Below, piece by piece: positions 26,817 to 38,365 of a DNA stretch of 64,000 nt (its first letter is position 1; each line of letters begins with the position of its first letter). Made by a program: the position numbers and the translations under genes. Source of the stretch: Acetobacterium tundrae (GTDB lineage: Bacteria; Bacillota; Clostridia; Eubacteriales; Eubacteriaceae); the NCBI RefSeq assembly GCF_008086615.1, contig NZ_RXYB01000008.1, positions 90,453 through 154,452 of the forward strand, given 5' to 3'. The notes under the pieces are model-generated. The model had not been told where the DNA came from, ran no database searches, and saw nothing but the letters and a program-made list of their open reading frames with translations.

Positions 26817-28517
26817 CTATTCAGTTAAATCTGTTACTATTTTTTTCAACAGGTCTTTCTTCGTTGTTGCTTCTTCTTCTGTTTTTCCGGTAACTGAAAA
26901 ATATATTTTCAACTTCGGTTCTGTCCCAGATGGACGAAGGGCAAACCAGGAATAATCATCAAAAACAAATTTCAAAACATTCGATTTAGGAAGATCAATC
27001 ACTGCTTCCCGACCGGTGGTTAAATCCCGGCTGACACTTGCTTCGTAATCATTGAATTTTACCAATTGGGCATTAGCAAAACCAGACAGTTTTACCTTGC
27101 GGAATTTATTCATAATTTCAATAATTTTGGCCTTGCCGGCAATTCCTTCAAGCGTTAAAGCCATCACATCTTCAATAAAATACCCATGTTTTTCATATAA
27201 CGCAATCAATGCTTCATAAAGCGTGAGTCCCTGTTTTTCATAATAATCCGCCATTTCACAAACCAGCGCCGAAGCCACCACCGCATCCTTATCCCGGGCA
27301 TAATTCCCAGCCAGATAGCCATAGCTTTCTTCATAACCAAAAGCAAAGGTGTATTCCCCGGTTTTTTCATACTCAGTCATACATTCCCCGATATATTTAA
27401 ACCCCGTTAGAACATCCACCACATTGGCGCCATGACTTTTTGCCACAACGCCGCCAAGCTCACTGGTGACAATGGTTTTGATAACCACTTTATTCTTTGG
27501 CAATTCCGGACGGGTTTTGAGGTAATAATCCACTAAAAGTGCGCCAGTTTGATTCCCCGTAAAAACATCAAACTCGCCTTTAGGGTTTCTGCCCACAACG
27601 CCGACCCGGTCACTATCCGGATCCGTGCCGATGATAATATCCGCATTGCATTTATCTGCCAAAGCCATCGCTAAAGTAAAGACCGAACGATCTTCCGGAT
27701 TAGGATATGGAGCAGTGGTGAAATTGCCATCGGGCAGTTCCTGTTCCGGCACAACGATGACGTTCTGATAGCCCAGTTCGGCCAGAACCCGACGTACCGG
27801 TTTGTTTCCTGAACCATGCAGGGGTGTATAGACAACTTTAAGGGGACTATTAGGGTTAGGATGACAAATCGAAGTTACCGCCTTGGTAAACGAATCATCC
27901 ATCTCTGCCCCTACCATTTGAATTTTCCCCTGGCTCAGACCTTCCTTTAACGACAGTTTTTGAATCTCGAAAATAGCCTTAACCTGTTCTATTTCAGCAA
28001 TCAGGGCATCCGCCGATGCGGTAACCATCTGTCCCCCATCCGGGCCATAGACTTTATAGCCGTTGTACTCCTTGGGATTATGGGATGCGGTAATCACAAT
28101 TCCCCCTGCGGCATTTAAATGGCGCACTGCAAATGACAGCTCTGGAGTTGGTCGAAGCTCCTCAAAAAGATATGCTTTGACGCCCATTTTCGCCAATACC
28201 CCAGCCGCTGTTTCAGCAAAAGTTCGGGAAAAATTTCTGGAATCATAAGCGATGGCGACACCCTTTTCCGAGTTTTGCGGATCCAGGTTTAAAAGATACT
28301 TTCCTAAACCATAGGTCACCTTCGCAATCATAACGATATTCATCCGGTTTGTGCCGGCCGCCATTTTTCCACGCATTCCGCCCGTACCAAATTCCAATTC
28401 GGTATAGAAGCGGTCTTCAATTTCTTTTTCATCCGTAATGGCTTCCAACTCCTGACGTAATGCCATGTCTAAATCCGCTTGATTAAGCCATTCTTGATAT
28501 ACTTTTTTATAATCCAT
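26817..28517 (-). CDS. pgcA: phosphoglucomutase / phosphomannomutase (PgcA type)
   Basis: This enzyme interconverts glucose-6-phosphate and glucose-1-phosphate, feeding galU and rfbA. The 566-residue protein is of normal length for the long bacterial PgcA group. It shows the phosphoserine loop TASHNPKEYNGYKVYG near residue 143, the Mg site GTDPDSDRVGV near residue 298, the sugar loop GYEESYGYL and the phosphate-binding RPSGTEPKLKIY near residue 536. Its TAG stop lies in the GATCCTAT sequence that is also part of the repeat spacers next door. Mannose-phosphate activity is possible. Confidence 0.95.
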   Translation of the reverse strand: MDYKKVYQEWLNQADLDMALRQELEAITDEKEIEDRFYTELEFGTGGMRGKMAAGTNRMNIVMIAKVTYGLGKYLLNLDPQNSEKGVAIAYDSRNFSRTFAETAAGVLAKMGVKAYLFEELRPTPELSFAVRHLNAAGGIVITASHNPKEYNGYKVYGPDGGQMVTASADALIAEIEQVKAIFEIQKLSLKEGLSQGKIQMVGAEMDDSFTKAVTSICHPNPNSPLKVVYTPLHGSGNKPVRRVLAELGYQNVIVVPEQELPDGNFTTAPYPNPEDRSVFTLAMALADKCNADIIIGTDPDSDRVGVVGRNPKGEFDVFTGNQTGALLVDYYLKTRPELPKNKVVIKTIVTSELGGVVAKSHGANVVDVLTGFKYIGECMTEYEKTGEYTFAFGYEESYGYLAGNYARDKDAVVASALVCEMADYYEKQGLTLYEALIALYEKHGYFIEDVMALTLEGIAGKAKIIEIMNKFRKVKLSGFANAQLVKFNDYEASVSRDLTTGREAVIDLPKSNVLKFVFDDYSWFALRPSGTEPKLKIYFSVTGKTEEEATTKKDLLKKIVTDLTE

Positions 28518-28563
28518 TGTAGTTTCCTTTCTTGCATCTGCAGATCACACAACTGATAATCCT

Positions 28564-28641
28564 GTCGGGGTCAGGTCTTTTCCACGCACCAACGTCAATC
28601 TTTTTGCCAAACGTTCACGGGCGATCATGGATCGCCCCTAC
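28564..28641. repeat. degenerate single copy of the REP/REPIN-like element
   Basis: The right half, CGGGCGATCATGGATCGCCC, matches the array at 26353 exactly; the left half (GTCGGGGTCAGGTC) has decayed. It sits between galU and pgcA. Confidence 0.8.
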
Positions 28642-28662
28642 CAACCAATATTTACAGCTTGG

Positions 28663-29532
28663 CTAACGCATTAAGGTCTCCAGATATTTTCTGAAATCCG
28701 GCCCCAATTTCTGATCTCTTAAACCAAATTCAACCGTCGCTTCCAAGAAACCAAGCTTGTCCCCGACATCATAGCGCTTTCCGATGAAATCATAGGCGAA
28801 CATTTTTTCCATCGTCGCCAATGTTTTAAGCCCATCAGTCAGTTGGATTTCTCCGCCGGCACCTTTACCGGTGTGCTCCAGAATTTCAAAAATTCCCGGC
28901 GTAATAATATAGCGTCCCAAAATGGCCATATTAGAAGGGGCCGTTCCAATTGCCGGCTTTTCGACCAGATCGTTTACCTGATGAACCCGTTCACCGACCT
29001 TTGTCCCGGAAACAATGCCATATTTATTGACCTGATCCGGAGCCACCTGCTGAACACCAATCACGGATGCCCCATAGGTTTCGTAGACCTCAACCATTTG
29101 CTTCAATGCCGGTTTGCCATCGTTATAAACAATGTCATCCCCCAGCACCACGGCAAACGGTTCATTGCCGACAAATTCTTTTGCACAAAGCACCGCATGA
29201 CCCAGTCCCTTAGCCTCTTTCTGCCGCACCGAAAAGATTTTGGCCATCTTGGTAATGGCTTCCACTTCCGCTAAAGCCGCGGTTTTTCCGCCGGCTCGGA
29301 GCAAAGCTTCAAGCTCTGGCACCTTATCAAAATGATTGATGATACTTTCTTTGTTACGTCCGTTAATGATCAGAATTTCTTCAATTCCTGAAGCGACAAT
29401 TTCTTCAATAATGTACTGAATGGTTGGTTTGTCCACGATTGGTAGCATTTCTTTGGGCACCGATTTAGTGATCGGTAAAAACCGTGTTCCCAAACCCGCT
29501 GCCGGAATAACCGCTTTGCGTATCTTACTCAA
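28663..29532 (-). CDS. galU: UTP-glucose-1-phosphate uridylyltransferase
   Basis: GalU makes UDP-glucose from UTP and glucose-1-phosphate. The 289-residue protein has AAGLGTRFLPITKSVPKEML at residues 11-30, the VVLGDDIVY metal site near residue 128 and the DLVEKP loop. Translation begins at TTG directly after the TAA of the upstream dehydrogenase gene, and the GGAGGTGA binding site is embedded in the last codons of that gene, so the two are tightly coupled. Its product feeds galE, the dehydrogenase homologue and glucosyltransferases. Confidence 0.95.
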   Translation of the reverse strand: MSKIRKAVIPAAGLGTRFLPITKSVPKEMLPIVDKPTIQYIIEEIVASGIEEILIINGRNKESIINHFDKVPELEALLRAGGKTAALAEVEAITKMAKIFSVRQKEAKGLGHAVLCAKEFVGNEPFAVVLGDDIVYNDGKPALKQMVEVYETYGASVIGVQQVAPDQVNKYGIVSGTKVGERVHQVNDLVEKPAIGTAPSNMAILGRYIITPGIFEILEHTGKGAGGEIQLTDGLKTLATMEKMFAYDFIGKRYDVGDKLGFLEATVEFGLRDQKLGPDFRKYLETLMR

Positions 29533-30864
29533 TTACTTCACCTCCATTTCGGGAATTCCCAGCCCTGAATAGATAAAGCCTTTTGGGGGTTCTTCTCCAA
29601 AAATATTCCTTAAGTCAAATAAATATCGATTTTTCATAACCTTTTTCACCTGTTGTTGATCCATTCCTTTAAATTCTCGCCAATTGGTAATAATTACCAG
29701 GGCATCTGCTCCATCCGCCGCTTCATAAACATCATGACAATAAGTAATCTGATCTTTTTCGTTATGTAATCGCCATTTTGCCTCCCGGTTGCCTTCGGGA
29801 CAGTAAATTTGAATCGCGGCACCTCCTTCGACTAAACCTTTAATGATATTAATCGAAGGGGCATCCCGCATGTCTGTGGTTTCCGGTTTATATGATAGCC
29901 CCAGAACTCCAATTGTTTTTCCTTCTAAGTCTACCAGTGAACGCTTAATTTTTTCAACCATTTTATTTTTTTGTTTTTCATTCGCATCGATGGCACCTTG
30001 AAGCACCTTGAATTCGGTCCCATAGGCTTTGGCAATCTCTACCAGCGCTTTTGAATCCTTAGGCAAATCACTTCCCCCGTACCCCGGTCCAGCATCTAAA
30101 TATTCCGGACCGATTCGGTAATCCCGGCCGATGCCCCGGGCAACATCAAGGATGTTAGCATTGGCATTTTCACACAGCAAAGCCAATTCATTGATAAACG
30201 AAAGTTTAATCGCCAAAAAGGCATTCACTCCATATTTTATCATTTCCGCACTCTGGGGATTTGTTATGACATAGTTTTTTTCTTGCACATGAAGGCTGTC
30301 GTAAAGATTTTTCAAGCGTTCAACTGCCGAATCAGACTCCGAGCCGATGACAACCATTTCCGGTACCAGACAATCTTTGATCATGGAACCTTTTCTGGCA
30401 AAATCCGGATTACTGATGACATCAAAAGGAATATCCGCTTCACGCTCATCCAGCACCGTTTTGATTGTCTGCTTAATGATCTGACAGGTTCCCGGCGGCA
30501 CCGTCGATTTGATGACCACAATCACATAATTTTCGATATGATTTCCAATATTCTGAGCAATCGGCCTTATAAATCGCAAATCAGGGACATTATCTGCATT
30601 GATCGGTACTTCACATGTGATAAAGATAATTTCACTCTTTTTTATGGCTTCCTGAATATTTGAACTAAAGCACAATCGACCTGACGCTTCTGAAGCCGCC
30701 GTCAGCGCCCTAAGCCCAGGCTCATGAATCGGCATTTCGCCTTCTTTCAGCATATTAATGGTTTCTTCATCGGTATCTGCACAGATGACATTGACATCTG
30801 AATCGGACAAAATAGAACCATAAGTGATGCCCAGAATACCCATTCCGATAATACAAATATTCAT
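29533..30864 (-). CDS. UDP-glucose/GDP-mannose dehydrogenase family protein with Asp at the catalytic Cys position
   Basis: The start ATG 30864 is chosen because AAGGAGG lies seven bases upstream. The 443-residue protein has the full three-domain layout of UDP-glucose 6-dehydrogenase: NAD domain with GMGILG (residues 6-11), central domain with NAFLAIKLSFINE that keeps the conserved Lys and Asn, and a C-terminal UDP-binding domain with GLSYKPETTDMRDAP. The catalytic motif normally reads GGSC-x-PKD, but here it is GGSDLPKD, with Asp (codon 30067-30069, residue 266) in place of the thioester-forming Cys. Family members turn UDP-glucose into UDP-glucuronate in two oxidations. Without Cys, the second step at least is doubtful. 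Context with galU and pgcA favours UDP-glucose as ligand. Confidence 0.88.
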   Translation of the reverse strand: MNICIIGMGILGITYGSILSDSDVNVICADTDEETINMLKEGEMPIHEPGLRALTAASEASGRLCFSSNIQEAIKKSEIIFITCEVPINADNVPDLRFIRPIAQNIGNHIENYVIVVIKSTVPPGTCQIIKQTIKTVLDEREADIPFDVISNPDFARKGSMIKDCLVPEMVVIGSESDSAVERLKNLYDSLHVQEKNYVITNPQSAEMIKYGVNAFLAIKLSFINELALLCENANANILDVARGIGRDYRIGPEYLDAGPGYGGSDLPKDSKALVEIAKAYGTEFKVLQGAIDANEKQKNKMVEKIKRSLVDLEGKTIGVLGLSYKPETTDMRDAPSINIIKGLVEGGAAIQIYCPEGNREAKWRLHNEKDQITYCHDVYEAADGADALVIITNWREFKGMDQQQVKKVMKNRYLFDLRNIFGEEPPKGFIYSGLGIPEMEVK

Positions 30865-30945
30865 CTTTATCCTCCTTAAAATTGAGTTTATCAACAGCCC
30901 GGGATGCTCACTTTTACACTAATCCCAGCACTAATACTTTCGTAA

Positions 30946-30974
30946 ATTATAGCACAGAAACGATTTCATTTAAA
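30946..30974 (-). promoter_or_regulatory. promoter of the dehydrogenase-galU-pgcA genes
   Basis: On the minus strand a TTTAAA -35 (30969-30974) and a TG-extended TATAAT -10 (30946-30951) are separated by 17 bases, about 80 bases before the start at 30864. Confidence 0.65.
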
Positions 30975-30995
30975 CACTTGCACCTAAAAACATGA

Positions 30996-31028
30996 CAAAA
31001 GCCGAGATTCTTTACGAATCCCGGCTTT
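30996..31028 (-). terminator. intrinsic terminator of the ATP synthase operon
   Basis: The minus strand forms a 13-bp stem (AAAGCCGGGATTC with GAATCTCGGCTTT, one wobble) closed by GTAAA and followed by T residues. It lies 20 bases after the atpC stop. Confidence 0.9.
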
Positions 31029-31048
31029 GCATTAACCGTTCTTTTATA

Positions 31049-31450
31049 TTATTTCTGTTCTTTCGCACCGATTCGAATGATTGCTCTTTGTAAGGCAATT
31101 TCAGCTCGAGTCGCATCATACTTACTATCTTTAAGATGCTGCAATGCTCTTTCTTTAGCTTCCTTAGCCCGTTCAATATCAATATCTTCCGGCCATTCCG
31201 CCGCATCGGTTAAAATAATCGATTCTTTGGAACCAATCGTGGCGATGCCGCCTAAGAGGGTGCCATATTTTTTCGTTCCATCTCCAAAGAGAATATTAAA
31301 TGTACCTAGCGCAAGCGTCGTAGTAAAAGGAATATGATCTGGAAGGATTGCAAACTCCCCCTCAGTTCCTCGGACTACAATCCTTTCAACGTCACCGTCA
31401 TAAAAGACCCCGGTAGGAGAAATGATTTTCAATCTGAAAGTTTTAGCCAT
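31049..31450 (-). CDS. atpC: F1 ATP synthase epsilon subunit
   Basis: This 133-residue subunit of the central stalk couples rotation and can inhibit ATP hydrolysis through its C-terminal helices. The N-terminal beta-sandwich contains FRLKIISPTGVFYDGDVERI and EGEFAILPDHIPF; residues 90-133 are the two-helix hairpin. Normal length. Last gene of the operon, 15 bases after atpD, with the operon terminator following. Confidence 0.95.
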   Translation of the reverse strand: MAKTFRLKIISPTGVFYDGDVERIVVRGTEGEFAILPDHIPFTTTLALGTFNILFGDGTKKYGTLLGGIATIGSKESIILTDAAEWPEDIDIERAKEAKERALQHLKDSKYDATRAEIALQRAIIRIGAKEQK

Positions 31451-31465
31451 TAAAGCTCACCTCAA

Positions 31466-32893
<1,428 letters not shown>

Positions 32894-32956
32894 TTACACT
32901 GTTAATTTATACATTCATCATTATATCGGCACTGTTTCAGCCAATGGTTTATTTTT

Positions 32957-33838
32957 CTAACTTAATGCATCAGCCCCGCTGACAATTTCAGAAATTTCCT
33001 GGGTAATTGCCGCTTGACGTACTCGGTTAAGCTTAAGTGTTAAATCATCAATCATTTCATTGGCATTTTCGGTTGCCGATTCCATCGCGGTCCGACGGGC
33101 ACCTTGTTCACTGGCCGCACTTTCAATCATCGCACCATACAATGTGTTTGCTATATAATTAGGAATAAGATATTCCAAAAGCGCTTCCGGATCAGGTTCA
33201 TAAATCATCCCCGTTAAGCTTTTCTTTTCTTCAACATCCTCAATCTTATTCTTTGGCTTTAAAGCGTCTGTATTCAGCGGCAGAAGCTTCATTAAATAAG
33301 GATGCTGAACAAGCGTTGAAATAAATCTGGTATAGACCAGATAGACTTCATCAAATTCCTCTTTTAAATAGGCATCCATGATACCTGCCGTTATTGCTTT
33401 GGCCGTGAAAAAGTTGGGATTCTCTGAAATACCCAGGTATTCAGCTTGAATTTTATAATCACGATTTTTAAAATGATCCCGGCCGCGTGATCCAATCGTG
33501 TATAAAACCGTATTTTCTTTGTTTTTCAAGTGAGACTCAACCCGTTTGCAAATATTTCCATTGTAGCCGCCAGCCAAACCTTTATCACCAGTAATGATAA
33601 TATAAGCGGTTTTTTTAACTTCACGCTGGTTCATTAAAGCATTTTTGCTTTTTCCGGTTCGTTCCACAATATTACCCATACTTAAAATCATCGCCTCAAA
33701 ATAAGGATAGCGTTGTTCAGCAAGCCCACGGCTTTTTTTGAGCTTCGCAGACGCCACCAGCTCCATGGCATGAGTGATTTGTTTGGTACTGTTCACACTT
33801 TTTATCCGACGTTTAATATCTTGAACATTCTCTGCCAC
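32957..33838 (-). CDS. atpG: F1 ATP synthase gamma subunit
   Basis: This is the rotating central shaft. The 293-residue protein begins at GTG after GGAGGTGA. It shows the N-terminal helix motif IKRRIKSVNSTKQITHAMEL and the C-terminal helix with ASEQGARRTAMESATENA and LNRVRQAAITQEISEIVSGA, both diagnostic. It lies 23 bases after atpA. A 90-base gap before atpD holds the atpD binding site only. Confidence 0.96.
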   Translation of the reverse strand: MAENVQDIKRRIKSVNSTKQITHAMELVASAKLKKSRGLAEQRYPYFEAMILSMGNIVERTGKSKNALMNQREVKKTAYIIITGDKGLAGGYNGNICKRVESHLKNKENTVLYTIGSRGRDHFKNRDYKIQAEYLGISENPNFFTAKAITAGIMDAYLKEEFDEVYLVYTRFISTLVQHPYLMKLLPLNTDALKPKNKIEDVEEKKSLTGMIYEPDPEALLEYLIPNYIANTLYGAMIESAASEQGARRTAMESATENANEMIDDLTLKLNRVRQAAITQEISEIVSGADALS

Positions 33839-33861
33839 TAGAAATCACCTCCGATGACAAT

Positions 33862-35370
33862 CTATTTAGATGCCAAGAAAACTTTTTTATAAGCCTCTAA
33901 ACATTCTTTAAAACCTGCAACAACTTCATCTGAAAGACCGTCTTTTCCTCTGGCCTTCTCCATAATTCCGGCATGATTCTTATGGGCATACACCATTAGA
34001 CCTTTTTCAAATTCCTGAATATCTTTAACTTCGATATCAAGGATGAAATTGTTGGTTGCCGCATAAAGAATCAGAACCTGGTCTTCAACCAGCATCGGAT
34101 CATATTGATCTTGTTTTAAGATCTCAACAATTCGTGCCCCTTTGGCCAGCTGAGCTTTTGTAACATCATCAAGGTCTGATCCAAACTGAGCAAAAGAAGC
34201 CAACTCACGATATTGAGCATATTCAATACGCAGTGGTCCGGCAACCTTTTTCATTGACTTAATCTGGGCATCCCCACCAACTCGAGATACTGAAATCCCC
34301 GGGTTAACAGCGGGACGAATACCAGAACGGAAAAGTTCTGCTTCAAGGAAGATTTGTCCATCTGTAATGGAAATTACATTGGTCGGAATATAGGCTGATA
34401 CATCGCCAGCCTGAGTTTCAATAATTGGCAACGCGGTGATGGAACCACCCGCTTTTAGTTTAGCAGCACGTTCCAACAAACGTGAATGAAGGTAGAAAAC
34501 ATCCCCTGGATAAGCTTCACGACCTGGCGGACGACGAAGAATCAGGGACATGGCACGGTAAGCCACCGCATGTTTTGATAAATCATCATAAATGATGAGG
34601 ACATCCTTTTGCTGTTCATTCATAAAGTATTCCGCCATTGTAACCCCTGCATAAGGTGCTAAATATTGGAGTGGAGCCAATTCAGCCGCTCCAGCTGCAA
34701 CGATAATGGTATAATCCATTGCTTTGCTTTCTTCCAATTGTCCAACAATCTGGGCAACGGTTGATTCTTTTTGGCCAATGGCGACATAGATACAGATAAC
34801 ATCTTCACCTTTTTGGTTAATAATGGTATCAATGGCCAAAGCGGTTTTACCAGTTTGTCTGTCACCAATGATTAACTCACGTTGACCACGTCCGATCGGA
34901 ATCATGGAATCGACGGATTTATAACCTGTTTGAATTGGTTGATTAACACCCTCACGTTCAATAACACCAGGCGCTTTAACTTCAACTGGGCGATGGAATT
35001 CTGTAACAATGGGTCCTTTTCCATCAATCGGAATACCTAAAGTATTCACAACACGGCCGATCATGGCCTCACCAACCGGTACTTCAACAATACGACCGGT
35101 ACAACGAACAACATCACCTTCAACAATGTTATCATCATAACCTAAAAGAACACAACCAACGTTATCTTCTTCAAGATTCAGTACCATCCCATAAACATCA
35201 TTCGGGAAAGCCAACAGTTCGCCAGCCATGGCATTTTCCAAACCATGAACACGACAAACGCCATCCCCTACTGTTATGACTGTACCAACATCGACGACTT
35301 CAAGTTTATCTTGATACCGTTCTATTTCACTTTTAATAATTTGACTTATTTCCTCTGGTCGGAGATTCAA
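33862..35370 (-). CDS. atpA: F1 ATP synthase alpha subunit
   Basis: The regulatory nucleotide-binding subunit of F1. The 502-residue protein starts at TTG, preceded by GAGGTGAG. It has the P-loop GDRQTGKTA near residue 169, [12 protein letters not shown] and the conserved Arg finger segment with [14 protein letters not shown] near residue 363. Length is standard. The weak TTG start next to a good binding site may balance subunit synthesis; that is inference. Confidence 0.97.
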   Translation of the reverse strand: MNLRPEEISQIIKSEIERYQDKLEVVDVGTVITVGDGVCRVHGLENAMAGELLAFPNDVYGMVLNLEEDNVGCVLLGYDDNIVEGDVVRCTGRIVEVPVGEAMIGRVVNTLGIPIDGKGPIVTEFHRPVEVKAPGVIEREGVNQPIQTGYKSVDSMIPIGRGQRELIIGDRQTGKTALAIDTIINQKGEDVICIYVAIGQKESTVAQIVGQLEESKAMDYTIIVAAGAAELAPLQYLAPYAGVTMAEYFMNEQQKDVLIIYDDLSKHAVAYRAMSLILRRPPGREAYPGDVFYLHSRLLERAAKLKAGGSITALPIIETQAGDVSAYIPTNVISITDGQIFLEAELFRSGIRPAVNPGISVSRVGGDAQIKSMKKVAGPLRIEYAQYRELASFAQFGSDLDDVTKAQLAKGARIVEILKQDQYDPMLVEDQVLILYAATNNFILDIEVKDIQEFEKGLMVYAHKNHAGIMEKARGKDGLSDEVVAGFKECLEAYKKVFLASK

Positions 35371-35388
35371 CTTTACTCACCTCGTTTA

Positions 35389-35931
35389 TTATAGTCTTAT
35401 ACTGTTCATTTGCGTTTTCATTTGATTTAACTGATTTCTAATGCTGCCATCGATGATCTGATCCCCTACGTAAACCACAGCGCCGCCAATAATGGTTTCA
35501 TCAATTTGATTATCAAGAATTACCTTTTTATCAAAACGCTTTTCCAGGTTTTTTTCAAGTGCAACGCGAAGGGTTTCGTCCAAGGGCACCGCAGTTTTTA
35601 CAACGGCCTCAACTGTATTTTTATACGGAAATACAAGCTGTCTGAAGGTCTCATTAATCTCTAGCACATATTCGAAGCGGCTTCTGTCTAAAAGGATATC
35701 CAGAAAATTTCTCAAATATTGATTAAGTGACTTTTCCCCATAAATCCGGTTTAAAATTTCCTTCTTCTCAGAATTATTAATCGAAGGGGTCAGCATGAGA
35801 TCCATTAATTCTGCCTCAGACTTGAAAAGATCAATCACCGTCGAAAACTCATCGAACACTTCATCAACAATATTTTTATCAACGGCAGTGTCAAATAAGG
35901 CCTGGGCATATCTTTTCGCTACTAAACTCAT
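35389..35931 (-). CDS. atpH: F1 ATP synthase delta subunit
   Basis: This 180-residue subunit joins the peripheral stalk to the top of F1. The N-terminal helical domain starts VAKRYAQALFDTAVDKN, and the C-terminal part has GGAVVYVGDQIIDGSIRNQL, both typical. Its ATG overlaps the atpF stop (ATGA), so translation is coupled. Confidence 0.95.
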   Translation of the reverse strand: MSLVAKRYAQALFDTAVDKNIVDEVFDEFSTVIDLFKSEAELMDLMLTPSINNSEKKEILNRIYGEKSLNQYLRNFLDILLDRSRFEYVLEINETFRQLVFPYKNTVEAVVKTAVPLDETLRVALEKNLEKRFDKKVILDNQIDETIIGGAVVYVGDQIIDGSIRNQLNQMKTQMNSIRL

Positions 35932-36431
35932 TTAGCTTCTCCTACCTTATCAATAAAGTCTAAAATCATGGCTTCGTGTTGTTTCGGATCCATTTCCTTG
36001 TGAATAATCTTTTCAGCTGCAAAGAGCGAAAGATCGACGATGTTGGTTTTAACCTCATTCATGGCCTTGCTCTTTTCAAGTTCAATTTCAGCATTAGCCT
36101 TATCAAGAATTCCTTTTGCTTCGGTATGAGCCTTATCAAGAATTGCCTGTCGCTGAGCCTGAGCTTCAGCATTGGCATCCCGAATAATTTCACGCTCTTT
36201 CCCTTTAATATCAGCCAATAATCCTTCATATTCGAGTTTTAATTGACCAGCTGAAACATTTTTTTCTTCAGCACCAGTAATTTCAGCAGTAATACTATCT
36301 TGTCTTTTTGCGATAATACCTTTAATCGCATCATAAAAGAAATGTTTTACAATGAAAAAGAAAATTACGAAATTGATGAGTGTTGCAATCATTACTCTTG
36401 CGTCTATACTGATTAATCCAGTTGTTTCCAA
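35928..36431 (-). CDS. atpF: Fo ATP synthase b subunit
   Basis: The peripheral stalk: a 167-residue protein with one N-terminal membrane helix (about 9-30) and a long charged coiled coil rich in Ala, Glu, Lys and Gln. The likely start is TTG 36431 with a purine-rich GGGGGC site upstream. Only one b-type gene is present, so a b homodimer is expected. Confidence 0.93.
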   Translation of the reverse strand: METTGLISIDARVMIATLINFVIFFFIVKHFFYDAIKGIIAKRQDSITAEITGAEEKNVSAGQLKLEYEGLLADIKGKEREIIRDANAEAQAQRQAILDKAHTEAKGILDKANAEIELEKSKAMNEVKTNIVDLSLFAAEKIIHKEMDPKQHEAMILDFIDKVGEAK

Positions 36432-36492
36432 TATTATAGCCCCCTTTCCAATTTAAAATCATTGAAGTTTTTCATATCAGAGCCACCCAGTC

Positions 36493-36750
<258 letters not shown>

Positions 36751-36813
36751 CTAAATTTTATTAAATGTTATAACTTTTTTAAATAAAAATTTTTATATCA
36801 GAGCCACCCAGTC

Positions 36814-37071
<258 letters not shown>

Positions 37072-37233
37072 CTAAATTTTTTCTAAATATTTTTTCCCTG
37101 CCTAAAGGGATTTGTAAATAGCAAAGTCAATTTGACAATCTACCCATCAATACTGCCGATTTCAGCTGCACCTGTTTAAATAATCAGCTCGGCATTACTG
37201 TCAACCATTACATTTTTTTGCTTTGCCTCTTTA

Positions 37234-37899
37234 TCAGTCATCCATTCCTCTGGCAATAAATACCATGGTCAGCATTGAAAAGATAAAGGCTTGGATACAT
37301 CCAACAAATATATCGAAATAGAAATGCAATGGAATTGGAATGATTAACGCCAAATACGTCAACCCCGATAAGCCTTCATAAACCAAAAGCATGATGATAA
37401 TTCCGCCGACTAAGTTACCGAAGATACGGAAAGTCATCGAAACAGGTCTTGAAAATTTTTCAATAATGTTAATTGGCAGCATAAAAGGATAGGGTTCAAT
37501 AAATTCTTTGAAATAGCCTTTTGGGCCCCTACCCTTCCAGGTGTAGACTTCAATCAAGACAAATGTAATTAATGCTAACGTCAATGGAAAACTTATATCC
37601 CCTGTTGGCGATCTCAGACCATAGAGTCCACAGGTGTTTGCAAAAATAAGGAACATCATAAGAGATAGTATATATGGCGCAAATTTCATTTTATCTTTGC
37701 CCATCGCCGAACCGACAAGATTATCGATGGCGGTGACGATGCCTTCACCGATGACTTGAGCCTTTCCCGGATGTTTTTTTAAATTCCTTGTGAGAACGAA
37801 ACACATCACGAAAGCTATTGCCATGGTTATCCATGTGTTCACTAATGTTTCGGATATCGGTAATCCGAAGAGATACCCGAAAAGCTTTGGACCATTCAT
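37234..37899 (-). CDS. atpB: Fo ATP synthase a subunit
   Basis: The stator channel subunit of Fo. The 221-residue protein has five to six membrane helices and the essential Arg in SMTFRIFGNLVGG near residue 162. Late helices carry the usual polar residues of the half channels. It is somewhat short, as in other Clostridia. The 171 bases after its stop are non-coding and contain two potential hairpins before the first atpE. Confidence 0.95.
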   Translation of the reverse strand: MNGPKLFGYLFGLPISETLVNTWITMAIAFVMCFVLTRNLKKHPGKAQVIGEGIVTAIDNLVGSAMGKDKMKFAPYILSLMMFLIFANTCGLYGLRSPTGDISFPLTLALITFVLIEVYTWKGRGPKGYFKEFIEPYPFMLPINIIEKFSRPVSMTFRIFGNLVGGIIIMLLVYEGLSGLTYLALIIPIPLHFYFDIFVGCIQAFIFSMLTMVFIARGMDD

Positions 37900-37975
37900 T
37901 ATTCTTTCACCTCATTGTCCAGACTCGTTTGAATAAACACATTCAAACTGTCTTTTGTGATTTTTTGATTCTTAT

Positions 37976-38365
37976 TCACGCTTCATTTCTTGAAACGTTT
38001 TTTGGGGATAAAAACCCATTAAGATAAATTGAGAGTTTCACAGCAATCAAACCCAGAAAAACACCAATGATATTTAACCAGGGATTAATGAGTGCCACAT
38101 ATATAACAACACCGGTGATTAGGTATCTCAAGAAATATCTGGTCTGAATATAACTTTGAGCCTTTGCCGATGGCATTTTTATTGCTTTTTCAAAAGTCAG
38201 TTGCATTAATCTGAAATTAAGAATGCTGTAGAGGCCTCCAAAGAAAACCCCAAGCACATATTTTATTGGCTCTGCCGCCATAAAGGCAAACAACATGAGT
38301 CCCAAACTAACAAATCCGGCGCCGATCATTACTTTTGCCTCGAAAGACAGATTAGTCGTTTTCAT
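37976..38365 (-). CDS. atpI: ATP synthase I-like membrane protein
   Basis: AtpI proteins are four-helix membrane proteins that help assemble the c ring and are not part of the finished enzyme. The start ATG 38365 is chosen; the ORF runs up to 38419 through a Lys-rich stretch that is really the 3' end of the upstream gene read in another frame. The 129-residue product has helices at about 13-32, 36-52, 77-93 and 98-118 and the family pattern FFGGLYSILNFRLM. It overlaps the previous gene by 14 bases. Confidence 0.85.
   Translation of the reverse strand: MKTTNLSFEAKVMIGAGFVSLGLMLFAFMAAEPIKYVLGVFFGGLYSILNFRLMQLTFEKAIKMPSAKAQSYIQTRYFLRYLITGVVIYVALINPWLNIIGVFLGLIAVKLSIYLNGFLSPKNVSRNEA

Noticed and set aside
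26622..26955. Short open frames over the repeat array and the pgcA 3' end
   Set aside because: They translate the repeat itself or run antisense to pgcA.
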